Shown: positions 7,913 to 18,489 of the stretch, one piece after another | Numbering within the stretch: position 1 is the first letter of the stretch | Layout of the letters: each line of letters opens with the position of its first letter | DNA from: an uncultured Clostridium sp. | GTDB lineage: Bacteria > Bacillota > Clostridia > Clostridiales > Clostridiaceae | Length of the DNA: 29,029 nt | NCBI GenBank assembly: GCA_934777095.1 | Contig: CAKVNP010000003.1 | Span: 1-29,029, forward strand | Direction: 5' to 3' | Program-made: the position numbers and the translations under genes | Notes under the pieces: model-generated | Told to the model about the DNA's origin: nothing | The model's input: the letters and a program-made list of their open reading frames with translations, nothing else | Databases searched by the model: none

Positions 7913-7973
7913 GAATAAGTTTATTAAGAAATTTAATTAATATAAAAAAAATAAAAAAATATGCAAAAAAGTG

Positions 7974-8002
7974 TTGACGTTTGTTTATATGGCTGATATA
8001 AT
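7974..8002 (+). promoter_or_regulatory. promoter of first tRNA-Ser gene
   Basis: -35 TTGACG (7974-7979), 17-base spacer, consensus -10 TATAAT (7997-8002), placed 12 bases before the tRNA. Confidence 0.85.
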
Positions 8003-8014
8003 AATTTTTGTCGA

Positions 8015-8105
8015 GGAGAGATGGTCGAGCTGGCTTAAGGCACCGGTCTTGAAAACCGGCGTGCGTGTGAGCGTACCGTGGGTTCAAATCCCACTCTCTC
8101 CGCCA
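8015..8105 (+). tRNA. tRNA-Ser (TGA), copy 1
   Basis: 91-base class II tRNA with a long variable arm. Acceptor GGAGAGA pairs with TCTCTCC, the discriminator is G8102, the CCA end is encoded at 8103-8105, the anticodon stem is CCGGT/ACCGG and the anticodon TGA is at 8050-8052. It has its own promoter and terminator. An identical copy lies at 9294-9384. Confidence 0.97.
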
Positions 8106-8106
8106 T

Positions 8107-8138
8107 AAAGCAATTAGCAATAGTTAATTGCTTTTTTT
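8107..8138 (+). terminator. terminator of tRNA-Ser copy 1
   Basis: Stem AAAGCAATTA (8107-8116) / TAATTGCTTT (8125-8134) with eight-base loop, then T run. Confidence 0.88.
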
Positions 8139-8161
8139 ATTGCTTTAAAGTTAGTTTACAT

Positions 8162-8193
8162 AAAAAAGACAGCTGCTAACAGCTGTCTTTTTT
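8162..8193 (-). terminator. bidirectional-looking terminator of the chemotaxis receptor gene
   Basis: A6 + GACAGCTG (8168-8175), loop CTAA, CAGCTGTC (8180-8187) + T6. It lies immediately past the stop of the minus-strand gene and could also back up the tRNA terminator from the other side. Confidence 0.88.
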
Positions 8194-8194
8194 A

Positions 8195-9133
8195 TTATTT
8201 AATTAATGAATTTAAATCAGCAAGGGTTGAATTCATTTTATCATCTAAAGCATTAGCTTTTTTTATGTGTCCGTCTAAATTAGATATTATATTATTAGTA
8301 ACAGATTCTATAGCATTCATTTTTCTTTCATTCTCAGATAAGATTGCATCTTGCTTTTTCATAGTAGCAATTAATGCATTTACGTTATTGTCAGTAAGTA
8401 AAATATTTTCTAATGATTCATCTAAAGTTTTAGAAGCATCTATCGTAATATTAACACCTTTTTCAACTACGTCATTGCTAACTTTAGAATTATTTAACAC
8501 TGCGTCAGTTTCAGTCTTTATTCCATTTATTAAATTAGATATATCAGTTGTATTTTGTTTTGTAATTTCAGCAAGCTTTCTAATTTCATCTGCAACTACC
8601 GCAAAACCTTTACCATGTTCACCAGCTCTAGCAGCTTCAATAGCAGCATTTAAGGCAAGTAAATTAGTTTGATTAGCTATATTATTGATTATATTTGTGA
8701 TATTACTGATTTCATTATAACTGTTAACTAATTCCCTAATACTTTTATATGTTTCTTCATTTTGTTTTTGAAGAGTTTCAATTATTGTAACGATATCATT
8801 AATAGCATTTTTACTATCTTTTGATTTATCAACAGAAATAGTAGTGCTTTCTAATAATGTTGTAGAATTAGCTGCAAATTGAGCTTTTATTTCTTGCAGT
8901 GAAGAATTAATTTCATGCATTTCATTAATATTTCTTATAACAGTATCAGATAGATCTTGTAGTTTTGTATGTTCATTGTTTATTTCATTATGTTTAGTAA
9001 TTGTTTCTGAAAGATTATTTATAGTTAGTTTAATAGTATCTGATGAGAAACTATTTGTTTCTGGTGCTGGCTTAACGCTTTTTTCTTCAACAGTATTTGG
9101 AAAAGCGTTTTCTTTATTTCTTTTAAATAACAT
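8195..9133 (-). CDS. soluble methyl-accepting chemotaxis protein
   Basis: 312 residues with no transmembrane segment and no recognisable ligand-binding domain. A coiled-coil N-terminal half leads into the MCP signalling hairpin, whose highly conserved tip is visible about residues 160-205 ([35 protein letters not shown]). Receptors with this tip bind CheA and CheW. As a cytoplasmic protein it may sense internal signals or depend on another receptor. The ATG is preceded by AGGAGG. It lies alone between two identical tRNA-Ser genes and opposite to them, with no other chemotaxis gene in the window. Confidence 0.92.
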   Translation of the reverse strand: MLFKRNKENAFPNTVEEKSVKPAPETNSFSSDTIKLTINNLSETITKHNEINNEHTKLQDLSDTVIRNINEMHEINSSLQEIKAQFAANSTTLLESTTISVDKSKDSKNAINDIVTIIETLQKQNEETYKSIRELVNSYNEISNITNIINNIANQTNLLALNAAIEAARAGEHGKGFAVVADEIRKLAEITKQNTTDISNLINGIKTETDAVLNNSKVSNDVVEKGVNITIDASKTLDESLENILLTDNNVNALIATMKKQDAILSENERKMNAIESVTNNIISNLDGHIKKANALDDKMNSTLADLNSLIK

Positions 9134-9252
9134 GGTAGTCCTCCTAATAACTTCAATTATGGTATTATTTTATAAATGGTATAAGTAAATAGTCGTAGAA
9201 TATTAGGAAAAAGTTTATATTTATGGCGTTAAAAAAAAAATAAATAAAAATG

Positions 9253-9281
9253 TTGACATAAATAGAAAGCGCTGATATAAT
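9253..9281 (+). promoter_or_regulatory. promoter of second tRNA-Ser gene
   Basis: -35 TTGACA (9253-9258), 17-base spacer, -10 TATAAT (9276-9281). The -10 and its flanks (GCTGATATAATAAT) match copy 1, so the duplication includes promoter sequence. Confidence 0.88.
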
Positions 9282-9293
9282 AATCTATGTCAA

Positions 9294-9384
9294 GGAGAGA
9301 TGGTCGAGCTGGCTTAAGGCACCGGTCTTGAAAACCGGCGTGCGTGTGAGCGTACCGTGGGTTCAAATCCCACTCTCTCCGCCA
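9294..9384 (+). tRNA. tRNA-Ser (TGA), copy 2
   Basis: Identical over 91 bases to the copy at 8015-8105, with the same TGA anticodon, long variable arm, G discriminator and encoded CCA. It is followed at a 34-base distance by tRNA-Ser (GCT), with which it probably shares a transcript because no terminator lies between them. Confidence 0.97.
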
Positions 9385-9418
9385 TTAAAACTTAAAATAA
9401 TATTTTAAGAGGGCATAT

Positions 9419-9509
9419 GGAGAAATACTCAAGTGGCTGAAGAGGCGCCCCTGCTAAGGGCGTAGGTCGGGCAACTGGCGCCCGGGTTCAAATCCCGGTT
9501 TCTCCGCCA
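9419..9509 (+). tRNA. tRNA-Ser (GCT)
   Basis: 91-base class II tRNA. Acceptor GGAGAAA pairs with TTTCTCC, the anticodon GCT is at 9453-9455 in stem GCCCC/GGGGC-like pairing (CGCCC..GGGCG), there is a long variable arm, a G discriminator, and CCA at 9507-9509. It reads AGC/AGT serine codons. Confidence 0.96.
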
Positions 9510-9510
9510 T

Positions 9511-9540
9511 AAAGCATCTAATGAAAATTAGATGCTTTTT
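9511..9540 (+). terminator. terminator of the tRNA-Ser pair
   Basis: Perfect stem AAAGCATCTAAT / ATTAGATGCTTT with GAAA tetraloop, then T run. Confidence 0.92.
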
Positions 9541-9594
9541 CTGTTATATAAAAATAATTATTAGAAAATAAAAGAATATATGTAATAAATTTTA

Positions 9595-9623
9595 TTGTAA
9601 ACGTAGACTGTAAATGATATACT
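9595..9623 (+). promoter_or_regulatory. promoter of glucokinase gene
   Basis: -35 TTGTAA (9595-9600), 17-base spacer, extended -10 TGATATACT (hexamer TATACT 9618-9623), about 40 bases before the start codon. Confidence 0.65.
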
Positions 9624-9663
9624 TTTTTTAGTAGAAATATAAAAGGACTAGGAGATGAGAAAT

Positions 9664-10605
9664 ATGGATAAAAAATATGTAGTAGGTGTAGATTTAGGTG
9701 GAACTAAAATTTATACAGCATTAGTAGATTTAGAAGGTAAAATAATAAAAGAAAAAGTAGTTGAAACTTTAGCTGCTGAAGGTGAAGAAGCAGTTTTAGC
9801 AAGAATAAAAAATACTATTGATTATGTTATTGAAGGAACAGATATAGACTTAATCAAAGCAATAGGTATTGGATCACCTGGTCCATTAGATGCTAAAAAA
9901 GGAATAATAGTAGAAACTCCTAATTTACCATTTAAGAATTTCGAATTAGTTAAAAATATAAAGGAAAAGTATCAGTTGCCAACATATTTAGATAATGATG
10001 CCAACGCAGCTACTTTAGGTGAGTTCATGTTCGGAGCTGGAAAGGGTACCGAAAATATGATTTACATGACTGTAAGTACTGGAATTGGCGGTGGTGCTAT
10101 ACTTAACGGTAAAATATATAGGGGAAGCACAGGTAATGCATTAGAAGTAGGTCATACTACTATAGTAAAAGATGGAGCTAGATGTGGATGTGGAAACATA
10201 GGTTGCGCAGAAGCTATGGCATCAGGAACAGCTATAGGAAAAAGAGCTAAAGAAGCAGTAGCAACTAATGTTGAAACTGCATTAAAGAACTATGATAATG
10301 TTACTTCAAAAGAAGTATTTATTGAAGCTGCTAAAGGTGATAGAGTAGCTAAAGAAATATTAACAAACTGCTTAAGCTACTTAGGAATCGCAGTATCTAA
10401 TGTTATTTCAAGCTTTGACCCTGAAAAGGTAGTTATCGGCGGTGGAGTAATAAATGGTGGTGACATCGTATTAGAATCTGTTAAAGCTGAAGTAAGCAAA
10501 AGATGTATGAAAACATATGTTGATTTCTGTTCAATAGAAAAAGCTAAGCTTGGTGGACAAGCTGGAGTTTTAGGAGCAGCAGCATTAGCAATAACTGAAA
10601 AATAA
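9664..10605 (+). CDS. glcK: ROK-family glucokinase
   Basis: 313 residues. It phosphorylates glucose with ATP to glucose-6-phosphate. The start at 9664 is chosen because AGGAG (9650-9654) is nine bases upstream; the in-frame ATG at 9655 touches the ribosome site. Visible motifs are the N-terminal phosphate loop VDLGGTKI, IGSPGPLD, the catalytic LDNDANAATLGE, STGIGGGAI, the ROK zinc/substrate motif EVGHTTI with CGCGNIGCAE, and VVIGGGV near the end. It is monocistronic, with its own promoter and terminator. Other hexose or N-acetylmannosamine ROK kinases are less likely. Confidence 0.93.
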   Translation: MDKKYVVGVDLGGTKIYTALVDLEGKIIKEKVVETLAAEGEEAVLARIKNTIDYVIEGTDIDLIKAIGIGSPGPLDAKKGIIVETPNLPFKNFELVKNIKEKYQLPTYLDNDANAATLGEFMFGAGKGTENMIYMTVSTGIGGGAILNGKIYRGSTGNALEVGHTTIVKDGARCGCGNIGCAEAMASGTAIGKRAKEAVATNVETALKNYDNVTSKEVFIEAAKGDRVAKEILTNCLSYLGIAVSNVISSFDPEKVVIGGGVINGGDIVLESVKAEVSKRCMKTYVDFCSIEKAKLGGQAGVLGAAALAITEK

Positions 10606-10619
10606 TTAATTTAATTTTG

Positions 10620-10665
10620 ATACTGTATTAAAGTGAAAAAATTCATTTTAATACAGTATTTTTTT
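10620..10665 (+). terminator. terminator of glcK
   Basis: Very long stem (18 pairs): ATACTGTATTAAAGTGAA and its complement around an AAAA loop, followed by T7. Confidence 0.93.
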
Positions 10666-10727
10666 GTAAAAATAATGGAAGCCGTAGTATTATTAATGTA
10701 GGGGATTATTTTAAGAGGGGTTAGTAA

Positions 10728-11261
10728 ATGATATACGGGAAAAATATTTATTTAAGAGAGATATTAAAAGAAGATATAGAAGAAGCATATGATTTATGTT
10801 CAGATAAAGAAGTATTAAAGTATAGTGAAGCAGAAGGAAACTTAATTTCTAAAAAACATTATTTAGATAGTTTTACTTATTTAAATAAACCAAATGAAAG
10901 AAGGTTCGTAGTAGTAAATAATGAGGGAAGTATAGTTGGGGTTGCTTCCTATAGCCATTCGCAATTTGTTGAAGATGTATTTATTATCAGTTTAGTAATT
11001 GGACGAAAATATTGGCGTAGAGGATATGGCAGCGAAGCTATAAATATACTATTAAATTATTTATTTAAAAGGAAAAGAGCACACAGAGTTGAACTAGAAG
11101 TAGTGAAGGAAAATATAGCAGCAGTAAATTGCTATAAAAAATGTGGATTTATACAAGAGGGAATAAAGAGGGAAAAGTATTATTATAAAGGAAAATATTT
11201 AGATACGATTGTTATGGGAATACTAAAACAAGAATTTACAGCAATGAGGAGTAAAGCATGA
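10728..11261 (+). CDS. GNAT N-acetyltransferase (RimJ/RimL-like)
   Basis: 177 residues with the Acetyltransf_3 layout: N-terminal [19 protein letters not shown], the acetyl-CoA-binding core [15 protein letters not shown] (R/Q-x-x-G-x-G/A type), and the C-terminal [21 protein letters not shown] typical of RimJ/RimL-like enzymes. The acceptor (protein N-terminus, amino group of a small molecule) is unknown. Its stop TGA overlaps the ATG of addB by four bases (ATGA), so translation of addB is probably coupled to it. Confidence 0.88.
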   Translation: MIYGKNIYLREILKEDIEEAYDLCSDKEVLKYSEAEGNLISKKHYLDSFTYLNKPNERRFVVVNNEGSIVGVASYSHSQFVEDVFIISLVIGRKYWRRGYGSEAINILLNYLFKRKRAHRVELEVVKENIAAVNCYKKCGFIQEGIKREKYYYKGKYLDTIVMGILKQEFTAMRSKA

Positions 11262-14200
11262 GTATAAGATTTATTTTTGGAAGAGCAGGTACAGGAAAAA
11301 GCCAATTCTGCTTAAAACAAATAGATAAGAAAATAAATAGTGAGGGAAACAATAAATTAATTTTATTAGTGCCAGATCAATATACTTTTCAAAGTGAAAA
11401 GAAGCTGCTAGAGTTTTCTGGTGAAAAGTCATTATTAAGAACTGAAGTATTAAGTTTTAAGAGAATGGCTTTAAGAGTTTTTGATAAGGCAGGCGGAAGA
11501 ACAGAAAATGTTATTGAAGATTCAGGAAAGAGCATGCTTATATATAAGCTTTTAAAAGAAAATATTGATGATTTAAATTATTTTAAAAAGATAAGCAAGC
11601 AACAGGGGTTTGTTGGAATAATTTCAAAAACAATAACAGAGTTTAAGAAGTATAATATTTCCCAGGAAAACTTAGAAAATAAGAAAGAGGAAATAGAGGA
11701 TGGAGAATTAAAAAACAAAGTTAATGATTTAGCATATATTTTTGAGAAATTTAATAACAGCCTTCATGAAAATTATATAGATTCGGATGATGTTTTATCA
11801 TTGCTTGCAGAGAAACTTGAAAATAGTGATTTATATAGGGATGCAGAAGTATGGATAGATGAGTTTACCACATTTACTCCACAACAGCTTGAAATAATTA
11901 AAATATTAGGTAAGAGATGCAGGAGAGTGAATATTACTTTATGTAATAATGCGGCAGATGAAGCAGATACAGATATATTTGATTCCATAAGGAATACAGA
12001 AAACAAGATATTAAAAATGATGCAGGATAATAATATAGCATATGAAAATCCAATAGATTTAAATAAAGGTATTCCTTATAGATTTAGCAGAAGTGATGAA
12101 TTAGCTCATATGGAGCAGAACTTTTATTCATATCCATATAAGATTTATCATGGCAGTGTAAATGACATAAGATTATATAAAGCTAATAATAGTTATAGTG
12201 AAATAGAATGGATCGCTAATGATATTCTTAAATTAGTCAGGGATAAAGGATATAGGTACAATGATATAGCTGTAGTATGCAGGGATATTGATAACTATGA
12301 TAAGATAACCTCAGTAATTTTTAATGAATATAACATACCATATTTTTTAGATAAGAAGAGGGAGATATTAAGTAATCCATTAGTAGTACTTATTCTATCT
12401 TCTTTAGAGATAATAACTTCAAATTGGTCTTATGAAAGTGTATTTAAATATATTAAAAGTGGCTTGATAAAATTAGATAGAGAATATATTGATAAATTAG
12501 AAAACTATATTTTGGCTAATGGAATAAAGGGTTATAAATGGTCTATTGATATACTTGAAGGAAAAGAAGAGCCTACAAAAGAGGAAATAGAAATAGCTGA
12601 GATAATGCAGGAAGTTAGAACGCCAATAGTAAATCTTCATCAAAAAATAGGTAAGGAGACAACTATAAGAAAATACTGTATAGCCATATACGAGCTTCTA
12701 GTAGAAATACAAGCATTAGAAACAGTAAATGAATGGATTAAGGAATTTGAAGAGCTTGGACTTCAAGATAAGGTAAAGGAATATAGTCAGGTGTCTAAAA
12801 TAGTAATGGGCATATTAGATCAAGCTGTAGAAGTATTAGATGGCCAAAGAGTAGATGTAAAGACTTTTACAAAAATATTGACTTCAGGTTTTGAGGAACA
12901 TGAAGTAGGCGTAATTCCTATGGCATTAGATCAAGTAAACATTGGAGATATAGCTAGAATAAAAGGTCGAGATGTGAAAGCCTTATATATAGTAGGGGCA
13001 AATGATGGTGTATTACCTTCTGCCAGCAAGGAAGAGGGGATTCTTTCTGACCTAGATAGAACAAAGCTTAAGGAAATGGGGTTGGAATTAGCCTCTGATA
13101 CAAGAAGCAGAATTTTTGAAGAGCAATTTATGGTATATACTGCACTTACAATTCCTTCTGAATACTTAATGATAACTTATCCTATGGCTGATTTTGAGGG
13201 AAAATCATTAAGGCCATCAATAATTATACCTAAAATAAAGAAAATCTTTAAAGGTTTAAAAGAAGAAAGTGAAATATATAATTTCTTAGTACAAGATGAT
13301 AAATATAGTAAGATAACTGCACCTACACCTACATTTAATGAAATGGTAGTTGCTATTAGAAGAGACTTTGAAAAAGAGGAAATAGAAGAGTATTGGGCTG
13401 AAGCATATAAGTGGTTTGAAGAAAGTGAACAGTTTAAGCAGAAAACAAAGACTATTTTTAAAGGATTGACATATTCTAACCTAGTTGAAAATATACCAAG
13501 AGAAAAAATAAAAGAGCTTTATATAAATGATAATGGAAAGCTGATGTTCAGTGTATCAAGATTAGAAAAATACGCTCAATGCCCATTTGGATATTATGTT
13601 CAATATGGATTAAAGGCTAAGGATAGAAAAATATATGAGTTTTCTGCACCGGATTTGGGATCTTTTATGCATGATATATTAGATAAATTTACTGATAAGA
13701 TAAGAAGGGAAAAAATATTATGGTCTGATCTGTCTAAAGAAAAGTGCAGCGAGATAATAAATGAATTAGTAGATACTAAATTAAAAAATGAAGAAAATTC
13801 AATCTTGAACAGCAGTAAAAAATATCAATATTTCTCTAATAGATTTAAAAGAATAATTACTAAATCTGTAACTGTTATTTCAGAACAGATGAGAAGAGGA
13901 GAATTTGATATTTATAAAAATGAATTTGATTTTGGAGATTTTAAGGATGCAGAGCCAATTACTCTTACGCTGCCATCTAAAGAAGAAGTATATCTTCAAG
14001 GAAGGGTAGATAGAATTGATAAGGCAGTAATAGACGGAGAAACATATATAAGAATAGTAGATTATAAATCAGGGTCAAAATCATTTGATTTAAATGAACT
14101 TTATTATGGATTGCAGATCCAGCTTTTAGTATATCTTGATGCAATACTTAAAAACTCACAGCATATCTTAAAAACACAATGTATGCCAGGGGCAATTTTG

Positions 14201-14554
14201 TATTTTAAGATAGATGATCCAATTATCAAATCTAAAAAGGCTTTAGAAGATGATGAAATAAAAGAAGAAGTGCTTAAAAAATTAAAGATGAATGGTTTAT
14301 TATTAAAGGATGCTAAGTTGGTTAAGGCAATGGATAATTCTATGGAGACATACTCGCTTATTATACCAGCAGCATTTAAGAAGGATGGAGATTTTTCAAG
14401 CACTAGTTCTGTTGTTACTGAAGAGCAGTTTGATATATTAAGAAAGTATGTTAATGAAAAGATGATACAGTTATGTGATGAAATGCTTAGTGGAAATATA
14501 AAGATAGAGCCATGTAAATCTCAATCAGTAACATATTGTGACGATTGGGATTAG
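11258..14554 (+). CDS. addB: AddB subunit of AddAB helicase-nuclease, cut short by a premature stop
   Basis: 1098 residues to the TAG at 14552. Together with AddA it forms the RecBCD-like enzyme that resects double-strand breaks for RecA loading. Visible: P-loop [11 protein letters not shown] (about 8-18), the helicase-like body, a PD-(D/E)xK nuclease with VDYKSG (D935, K937), and the iron-sulfur ligands C775 (KYAQCPFG) and C1094. Family members end with C-x2-C-x5-C. Here the spacing is kept, but the second Cys is Trp1097, the next Tyr-like position is a TAG stop, and the last Cys (codon 14564) lies beyond the stop. The iron-sulfur domain should therefore be incomplete, which may destabilise AddAB. 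Confidence 0.93.
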   Translation: MSIRFIFGRAGTGKSQFCLKQIDKKINSEGNNKLILLVPDQYTFQSEKKLLEFSGEKSLLRTEVLSFKRMALRVFDKAGGRTENVIEDSGKSMLIYKLLKENIDDLNYFKKISKQQGFVGIISKTITEFKKYNISQENLENKKEEIEDGELKNKVNDLAYIFEKFNNSLHENYIDSDDVLSLLAEKLENSDLYRDAEVWIDEFTTFTPQQLEIIKILGKRCRRVNITLCNNAADEADTDIFDSIRNTENKILKMMQDNNIAYENPIDLNKGIPYRFSRSDELAHMEQNFYSYPYKIYHGSVNDIRLYKANNSYSEIEWIANDILKLVRDKGYRYNDIAVVCRDIDNYDKITSVIFNEYNIPYFLDKKREILSNPLVVLILSSLEIITSNWSYESVFKYIKSGLIKLDREYIDKLENYILANGIKGYKWSIDILEGKEEPTKEEIEIAEIMQEVRTPIVNLHQKIGKETTIRKYCIAIYELLVEIQALETVNEWIKEFEELGLQDKVKEYSQVSKIVMGILDQAVEVLDGQRVDVKTFTKILTSGFEEHEVGVIPMALDQVNIGDIARIKGRDVKALYIVGANDGVLPSASKEEGILSDLDRTKLKEMGLELASDTRSRIFEEQFMVYTALTIPSEYLMITYPMADFEGKSLRPSIIIPKIKKIFKGLKEESEIYNFLVQDDKYSKITAPTPTFNEMVVAIRRDFEKEEIEEYWAEAYKWFEESEQFKQKTKTIFKGLTYSNLVENIPREKIKELYINDNGKLMFSVSRLEKYAQCPFGYYVQYGLKAKDRKIYEFSAPDLGSFMHDILDKFTDKIRREKILWSDLSKEKCSEIINELVDTKLKNEENSILNSSKKYQYFSNRFKRIITKSVTVISEQMRRGEFDIYKNEFDFGDFKDAEPITLTLPSKEEVYLQGRVDRIDKAVIDGETYIRIVDYKSGSKSFDLNELYYGLQIQLLVYLDAILKNSQHILKTQCMPGAILYFKIDDPIIKSKKALEDDEIKEEVLKKLKMNGLLLKDAKLVKAMDNSMETYSLIIPAAFKKDGDFSSTSSVVTEEQFDILRKYVNEKMIQLCDEMLSGNIKIEPCKSQSVTYCDDWD

Positions 14555-14677
14555 TCATCAGTATGCCAGTTTGATACTTCAATTAAGGATAATAACTATA
14601 AAGTTATTTTAAAGAAGAAGAAAGAAGATATTTGGAAGAGCATGATAAATAAGATTAAAGAGGAGGATAAAGAGTAG
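14555..14677 (+). pseudogene. addB: untranslated 3' remnant of addB
   Basis: The addB frame stays open for 40 more codons after TAG 14552 up to TAG 14675. It reads SSVCQFDTSI at first and ends with a Lys/Glu-rich tail, the expected AddB C-terminus. If the stop is real this tract is untranslated but still holds the addA ribosome site (GAGGAGGA near 14659-14666). Intact length would be 1139 residues. This supports a recent nonsense change, or a sequence error, rather than a natural short form. Confidence 0.85.
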
Positions 14678-14679
14678 CT

Positions 14680-17600
14680 ATGGGAGAAACAAGATGGACA
14701 GATGAGCAGCTGCAGGCGATTAAAACAAGGCACTGTAATCTGCTGGTAGCGGCAGCTGCTGGCTCAGGAAAGACGGCAGTATTAGTTGAAAGAATTATCA
14801 GGATTATTACAAATGAAGAAAATCCCGTAGATATAGATAAGCTTTTAGTAGTTACTTTTACTAGTGCAGCAGCTGCTGAAATGAGAGAAAGAATAGCAGC
14901 AGCAATATCAAAGGCCTTAGAAAGTAATCCAAGTTCTAAACAGCTTCAAAAACAGCTTACTTTATTAAGCAGAGCTAATATTACAACAATGCATTCGTTT
15001 TGTTTAGATGTAATAAAGAACTATTTTTATACGATAGATTTAGATCCTAGTTTTAGGATTGCTGATGATACAGAAATGACTTTGATGAAAGCTGAAATTA
15101 TTGAAGATATATTTGAAGATTTATATGAAAATGAAGATGAAGAATTTAAAGCATTAGTAGAAGCTTATAGTACTTCTAGAGATGATGAAAGGCTAAAAGA
15201 TATAATATTAAATCTTTATAAATTCTCCATGAGTGGTCCTTGGCCAGAACAGTGGATTGAGGAAAAAGCAGCAGAGTTTAATATTAAGTCCTTAGAGGAA
15301 TTAAATGAAACTAACTGGGTAGCTGTATTAAAAGAAAATATAAAAATTGAAATATTAGGGTTTATAAATATGTATCACAAGGCAATAGAGTTAATTAAGG
15401 ATACAGATGGATTGGAGCCTTATTTAGATACATTTACTGAAGATTTAGCTTATATAGAAAATATTAATGAATCATTAGACCATGGATTAGCGGAAATATA
15501 TAGTGCATTAAATAGTATAAGATTTTCTAAGCTAAAGACAGTTAGAAAGAATCAAGTAGCTGATGAAGACGCTCAAAATACTGTTAAAGCAATCAGAGAT
15601 GGAGTAAAGAAAAAAATAAAGAGCTTAATAGAAGATAGTTTTACCTTTACGCCAGAAGAAAGCCTTCAAGGAATACAGGATGTTTATCCATTTATGAGAA
15701 AGATAGCTGAAATCACTCTTGATTTTATGCATAAGTTCAATGAAAGAAAAAGGGAAAAGAATTTATTAGATTTTAACGATTTAGAGCATTTATGCTTAAA
15801 GATATTAATAGATAAAGATGAACAAGGCAATATAGTGCCTTCTAATTTAGCAGAGCATTTTAAGGAATTCTTTGATGAAGTACTTGTAGATGAATATCAA
15901 GATTCAAATAATGTACAGGAAACCATTATTGATCTTGTTTCAAGAAAAAATGATGATGGGCCTAACGTATTTATGGTTGGCGATGTTAAGCAGAGTATCT
16001 ATAGATTCAGGCAGGCAAAACCAGAATTATTTATTGATAAATATTTAAGATATAGTCTTGCAGAAGGCTCTAGAGAAAGAAAAATCCAGCTTTATAAAAA
16101 CTTCCGAAGCCGTATGGAGGTAGTTGATGGAGTAAACTTTATCTTTAAGATGCTGATGTCAGAAACAGTTGGTGAACTAGAATATACTGATGAAGAAGCA
16201 CTTAACTTAGGAGCAGCATATAAGGAAAATGATGATGAAAATGCAATAGCTGGCGGTGAAATAGAACTTCATATTTTAGACAAGTCAGGTGCTGATATAA
16301 AAGGAGAAACAGCAGAAGAGGAAGTAGAAGAAACTGAAGAAGAAGAAACTATTGATGCAATAGCTTTAGAAGCTAAGATAGTAAGCCAGAGAATTAAAGA
16401 GCTTTTTGAGCCGAAAGATGGCAAGAAATTTAAGGTATTTGATAAAGATACAAAAGAGTATAGGGATATAAGGTACAAGGATATAGTTATACTTTTAAGA
16501 GCAACTAAGAATTGGGCAGAAGTATTTTTAGACCAATTAGGTTCAGAAGGTATACCTATATATGCAGATACAGGCAGTGGATATTTTGAATCAATAGAAA
16601 TTAGAACGATTATGGCACTGCTAAAAATTATAGATAATCCATTACAGGATATACCAATGTTATCTATTTTGAGATCACCAATAATGGGCTTTACTGATGA
16701 AGAGCTTACAGAGCTTAGAATAATAAATAAAGAAAGCTATTATTATGAAATTATAAAGGATGTAGCTGAAGATAAATATGAAACTAATAATGAATTAAAA
16801 GAAAAGTGCCTTAAAGTAATTAATGATCTAGATAGATGGAGAGACAGGGCAATATATACTCCAATAGATGAATTTATCTGGTATCTATATATGGATACAG
16901 CATATTACGGATACGTAGGAGCAATGCCTAATGGAACTTTAAGACAGGCCAATTTAAAGATATTATTCCAAAGGGCAAAGCAATATGAAAGCACTAGCTT
17001 TAAAGGTTTATTCAATTTTATTAATTTTATTAATAAGCTAAGAAAATCATCTGGCGATATGGGAAGTGCTAAAATTTTAGGTGAAAATGAAGATGTAGTT
17101 AGAATTATGAGTATTCATAAGAGTAAGGGGCTTGAATTCCCAGTTGTATTTACTTGTGGTACAGGAAAGCAGTTTAATTTAATGGATTTAAGTAATCCGA
17201 TTTTATTCCATGAGGAATTAGGTCTTGGTCCTGATTATGTTAATCTGCAGACTAGAAATTCATATACAACCTTAGCAAAAGAAGCAATTAAAAAGAGAAT
17301 AAGGATGGAAACATTGTCTGAAGAAATGAGAATACTTTATGTTGCATTTACTAGGGCAAAGGAAAAACTGATTATTACAGGAGCTACTAGAGATTTAGAA
17401 AAATCAATCAAGAATTGGCTTAGTGCAGCATCATTAGATGAAAATGTAGTATTGCCATCTGAAGTACTAAAGGGGAAATCATATTTAGATTGGATAGCTA
17501 TGGCTATGTGTAAACATAGAAATGGGGAACCCCTTAGAGAGTATGTTGGTGGATTTAATGACCCAATAGTTAACGACTTTTCCACATGGAAGGTCCAATT

Positions 17601-18426
17601 GTGGAGTAAAAATGACTTAATTGGGGATAAAAATTTACAGCCTGTGGATGAATCTTCAGAAAAAGACTTGTGTATAACTTCTAAAAATACACTTGTGGAT
17701 AAAGAAATAAGCAGAAGGCTAGGTTTTGTTTATAAGTTTGCTGAAGGAACATTACTTCCAAGTAATGTGTCTGTTTCAGATTTAAAGAAAAAGGATTTTG
17801 AATATGATGATGAAGCAGAAACATTAAATATGTATAAAGAAGAGGATGTTATTAAGCCTAAGTTCCTACAAGAGGAAAAAGGTTTTTCACCAGCTGAAAG
17901 AGGAACTATTGTCCACTATGTAATGCAGAAGCTGGACTTAGATAAAGTCAATTCAAAAGAAGAAGTTAGGGCACAGATAAATGAAATGGTCTTACAAAAA
18001 TCATTAACTAAAGAAGAGGCAGCAATAGTAAGGGAAGATAAAATATATAGATTCTATAAAAGTGATTTAGGACAAAGGTTATTAGCTGCTTATAAAAAAG
18101 ATGAGATAGTGCGTAGAGAACTGCCTTTCTTTACATATATCAGCAGCAGAGAAATTAATCCTGATCTTAGTAAAGATGATTATGAAAATGAATTAGTAAG
18201 ACTGCAGGGAATAATTGATGGATTCTTTGTAGAAGATGGAGAAATAATTTTATTTGATTATAAGACTGACTATGTTGAAGCGGGAAAAGAAGAAGAAATA
18301 GTTGAAAGATATAAAATACAAATGAAATACTATAAAGAAGCATTACAGAAAATAACTGGCTTAAAGATAAAAGAAATATATTTATACTTATTCTATATAA
18401 ATAAACCGGTAAAAGTTGAAATATAA
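14680..18426 (+). CDS. addA: AddA subunit of AddAB helicase-nuclease
   Basis: 1248 residues, normal for AddA. UvrD-like superfamily 1A helicase with Q-motif [10 protein letters not shown], Walker [10 protein letters not shown] (residues 24-32), [14 protein letters not shown], Walker B VDEYQDSN (about 405), [13 protein letters not shown], and the later motifs [16 protein letters not shown] and [15 protein letters not shown]. The C-terminal RecB-family nuclease shows IDGFF and LFDYKTDY (about 1177-1194). It unwinds DNA and cuts the 3'-ended strand. It starts two bases after the ancestral addB stop with GAGGAGG upstream and is intact, unlike addB. Confidence 0.97.
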   Translation: MGETRWTDEQLQAIKTRHCNLLVAAAAGSGKTAVLVERIIRIITNEENPVDIDKLLVVTFTSAAAAEMRERIAAAISKALESNPSSKQLQKQLTLLSRANITTMHSFCLDVIKNYFYTIDLDPSFRIADDTEMTLMKAEIIEDIFEDLYENEDEEFKALVEAYSTSRDDERLKDIILNLYKFSMSGPWPEQWIEEKAAEFNIKSLEELNETNWVAVLKENIKIEILGFINMYHKAIELIKDTDGLEPYLDTFTEDLAYIENINESLDHGLAEIYSALNSIRFSKLKTVRKNQVADEDAQNTVKAIRDGVKKKIKSLIEDSFTFTPEESLQGIQDVYPFMRKIAEITLDFMHKFNERKREKNLLDFNDLEHLCLKILIDKDEQGNIVPSNLAEHFKEFFDEVLVDEYQDSNNVQETIIDLVSRKNDDGPNVFMVGDVKQSIYRFRQAKPELFIDKYLRYSLAEGSRERKIQLYKNFRSRMEVVDGVNFIFKMLMSETVGELEYTDEEALNLGAAYKENDDENAIAGGEIELHILDKSGADIKGETAEEEVEETEEEETIDAIALEAKIVSQRIKELFEPKDGKKFKVFDKDTKEYRDIRYKDIVILLRATKNWAEVFLDQLGSEGIPIYADTGSGYFESIEIRTIMALLKIIDNPLQDIPMLSILRSPIMGFTDEELTELRIINKESYYYEIIKDVAEDKYETNNELKEKCLKVINDLDRWRDRAIYTPIDEFIWYLYMDTAYYGYVGAMPNGTLRQANLKILFQRAKQYESTSFKGLFNFINFINKLRKSSGDMGSAKILGENEDVVRIMSIHKSKGLEFPVVFTCGTGKQFNLMDLSNPILFHEELGLGPDYVNLQTRNSYTTLAKEAIKKRIRMETLSEEMRILYVAFTRAKEKLIITGATRDLEKSIKNWLSAASLDENVVLPSEVLKGKSYLDWIAMAMCKHRNGEPLREYVGGFNDPIVNDFSTWKVQLWSKNDLIGDKNLQPVDESSEKDLCITSKNTLVDKEISRRLGFVYKFAEGTLLPSNVSVSDLKKKDFEYDDEAETLNMYKEEDVIKPKFLQEEKGFSPAERGTIVHYVMQKLDLDKVNSKEEVRAQINEMVLQKSLTKEEAAIVREDKIYRFYKSDLGQRLLAAYKKDEIVRRELPFFTYISSREINPDLSKDDYENELVRLQGIIDGFFVEDGEIILFDYKTDYVEAGKEEEIVERYKIQMKYYKEALQKITGLKIKEIYLYLFYINKPVKVEI

Positions 18427-18446
18427 TTTTTATCTTAAAGATTAAT

Positions 18447-18489
18447 AAAAAAGATGTTGTAAAGTAAATAACTTTACAACATCTTTTTT
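18447..18489. terminator. bidirectional terminator between addA and cca
   Basis: A6 + 13-bp stem GATGTTGTAAAGT / ACTTTACAACATC + T6 with a five-base loop. It works for both converging transcripts. The last five codons and stop of cca lie inside the stem. Confidence 0.92.

Noticed and set aside
7833..8120. minus-strand 95-codon open frame
   Set aside because: It runs through tRNA-Ser copy 1, the tRNA promoter and the panD hairpin and resembles the false translations often produced from tRNA genes.
8265..8672. plus-strand open frame opposite the chemotaxis receptor
   Set aside because: It is the antisense of the highly conserved MCP domain and has no ribosome site; other antisense frames in serS, addA, addB, cca, psd and the flavoprotein were dropped for the same reason.
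14552..14554. TAG recoded as an amino acid such as pyrrolysine
   Set aside because: No pyl genes are seen here, the position is Tyr-like in the family motif rather than a catalytic site, and an adjacent Cys-to-Trp change points to mutation or error.
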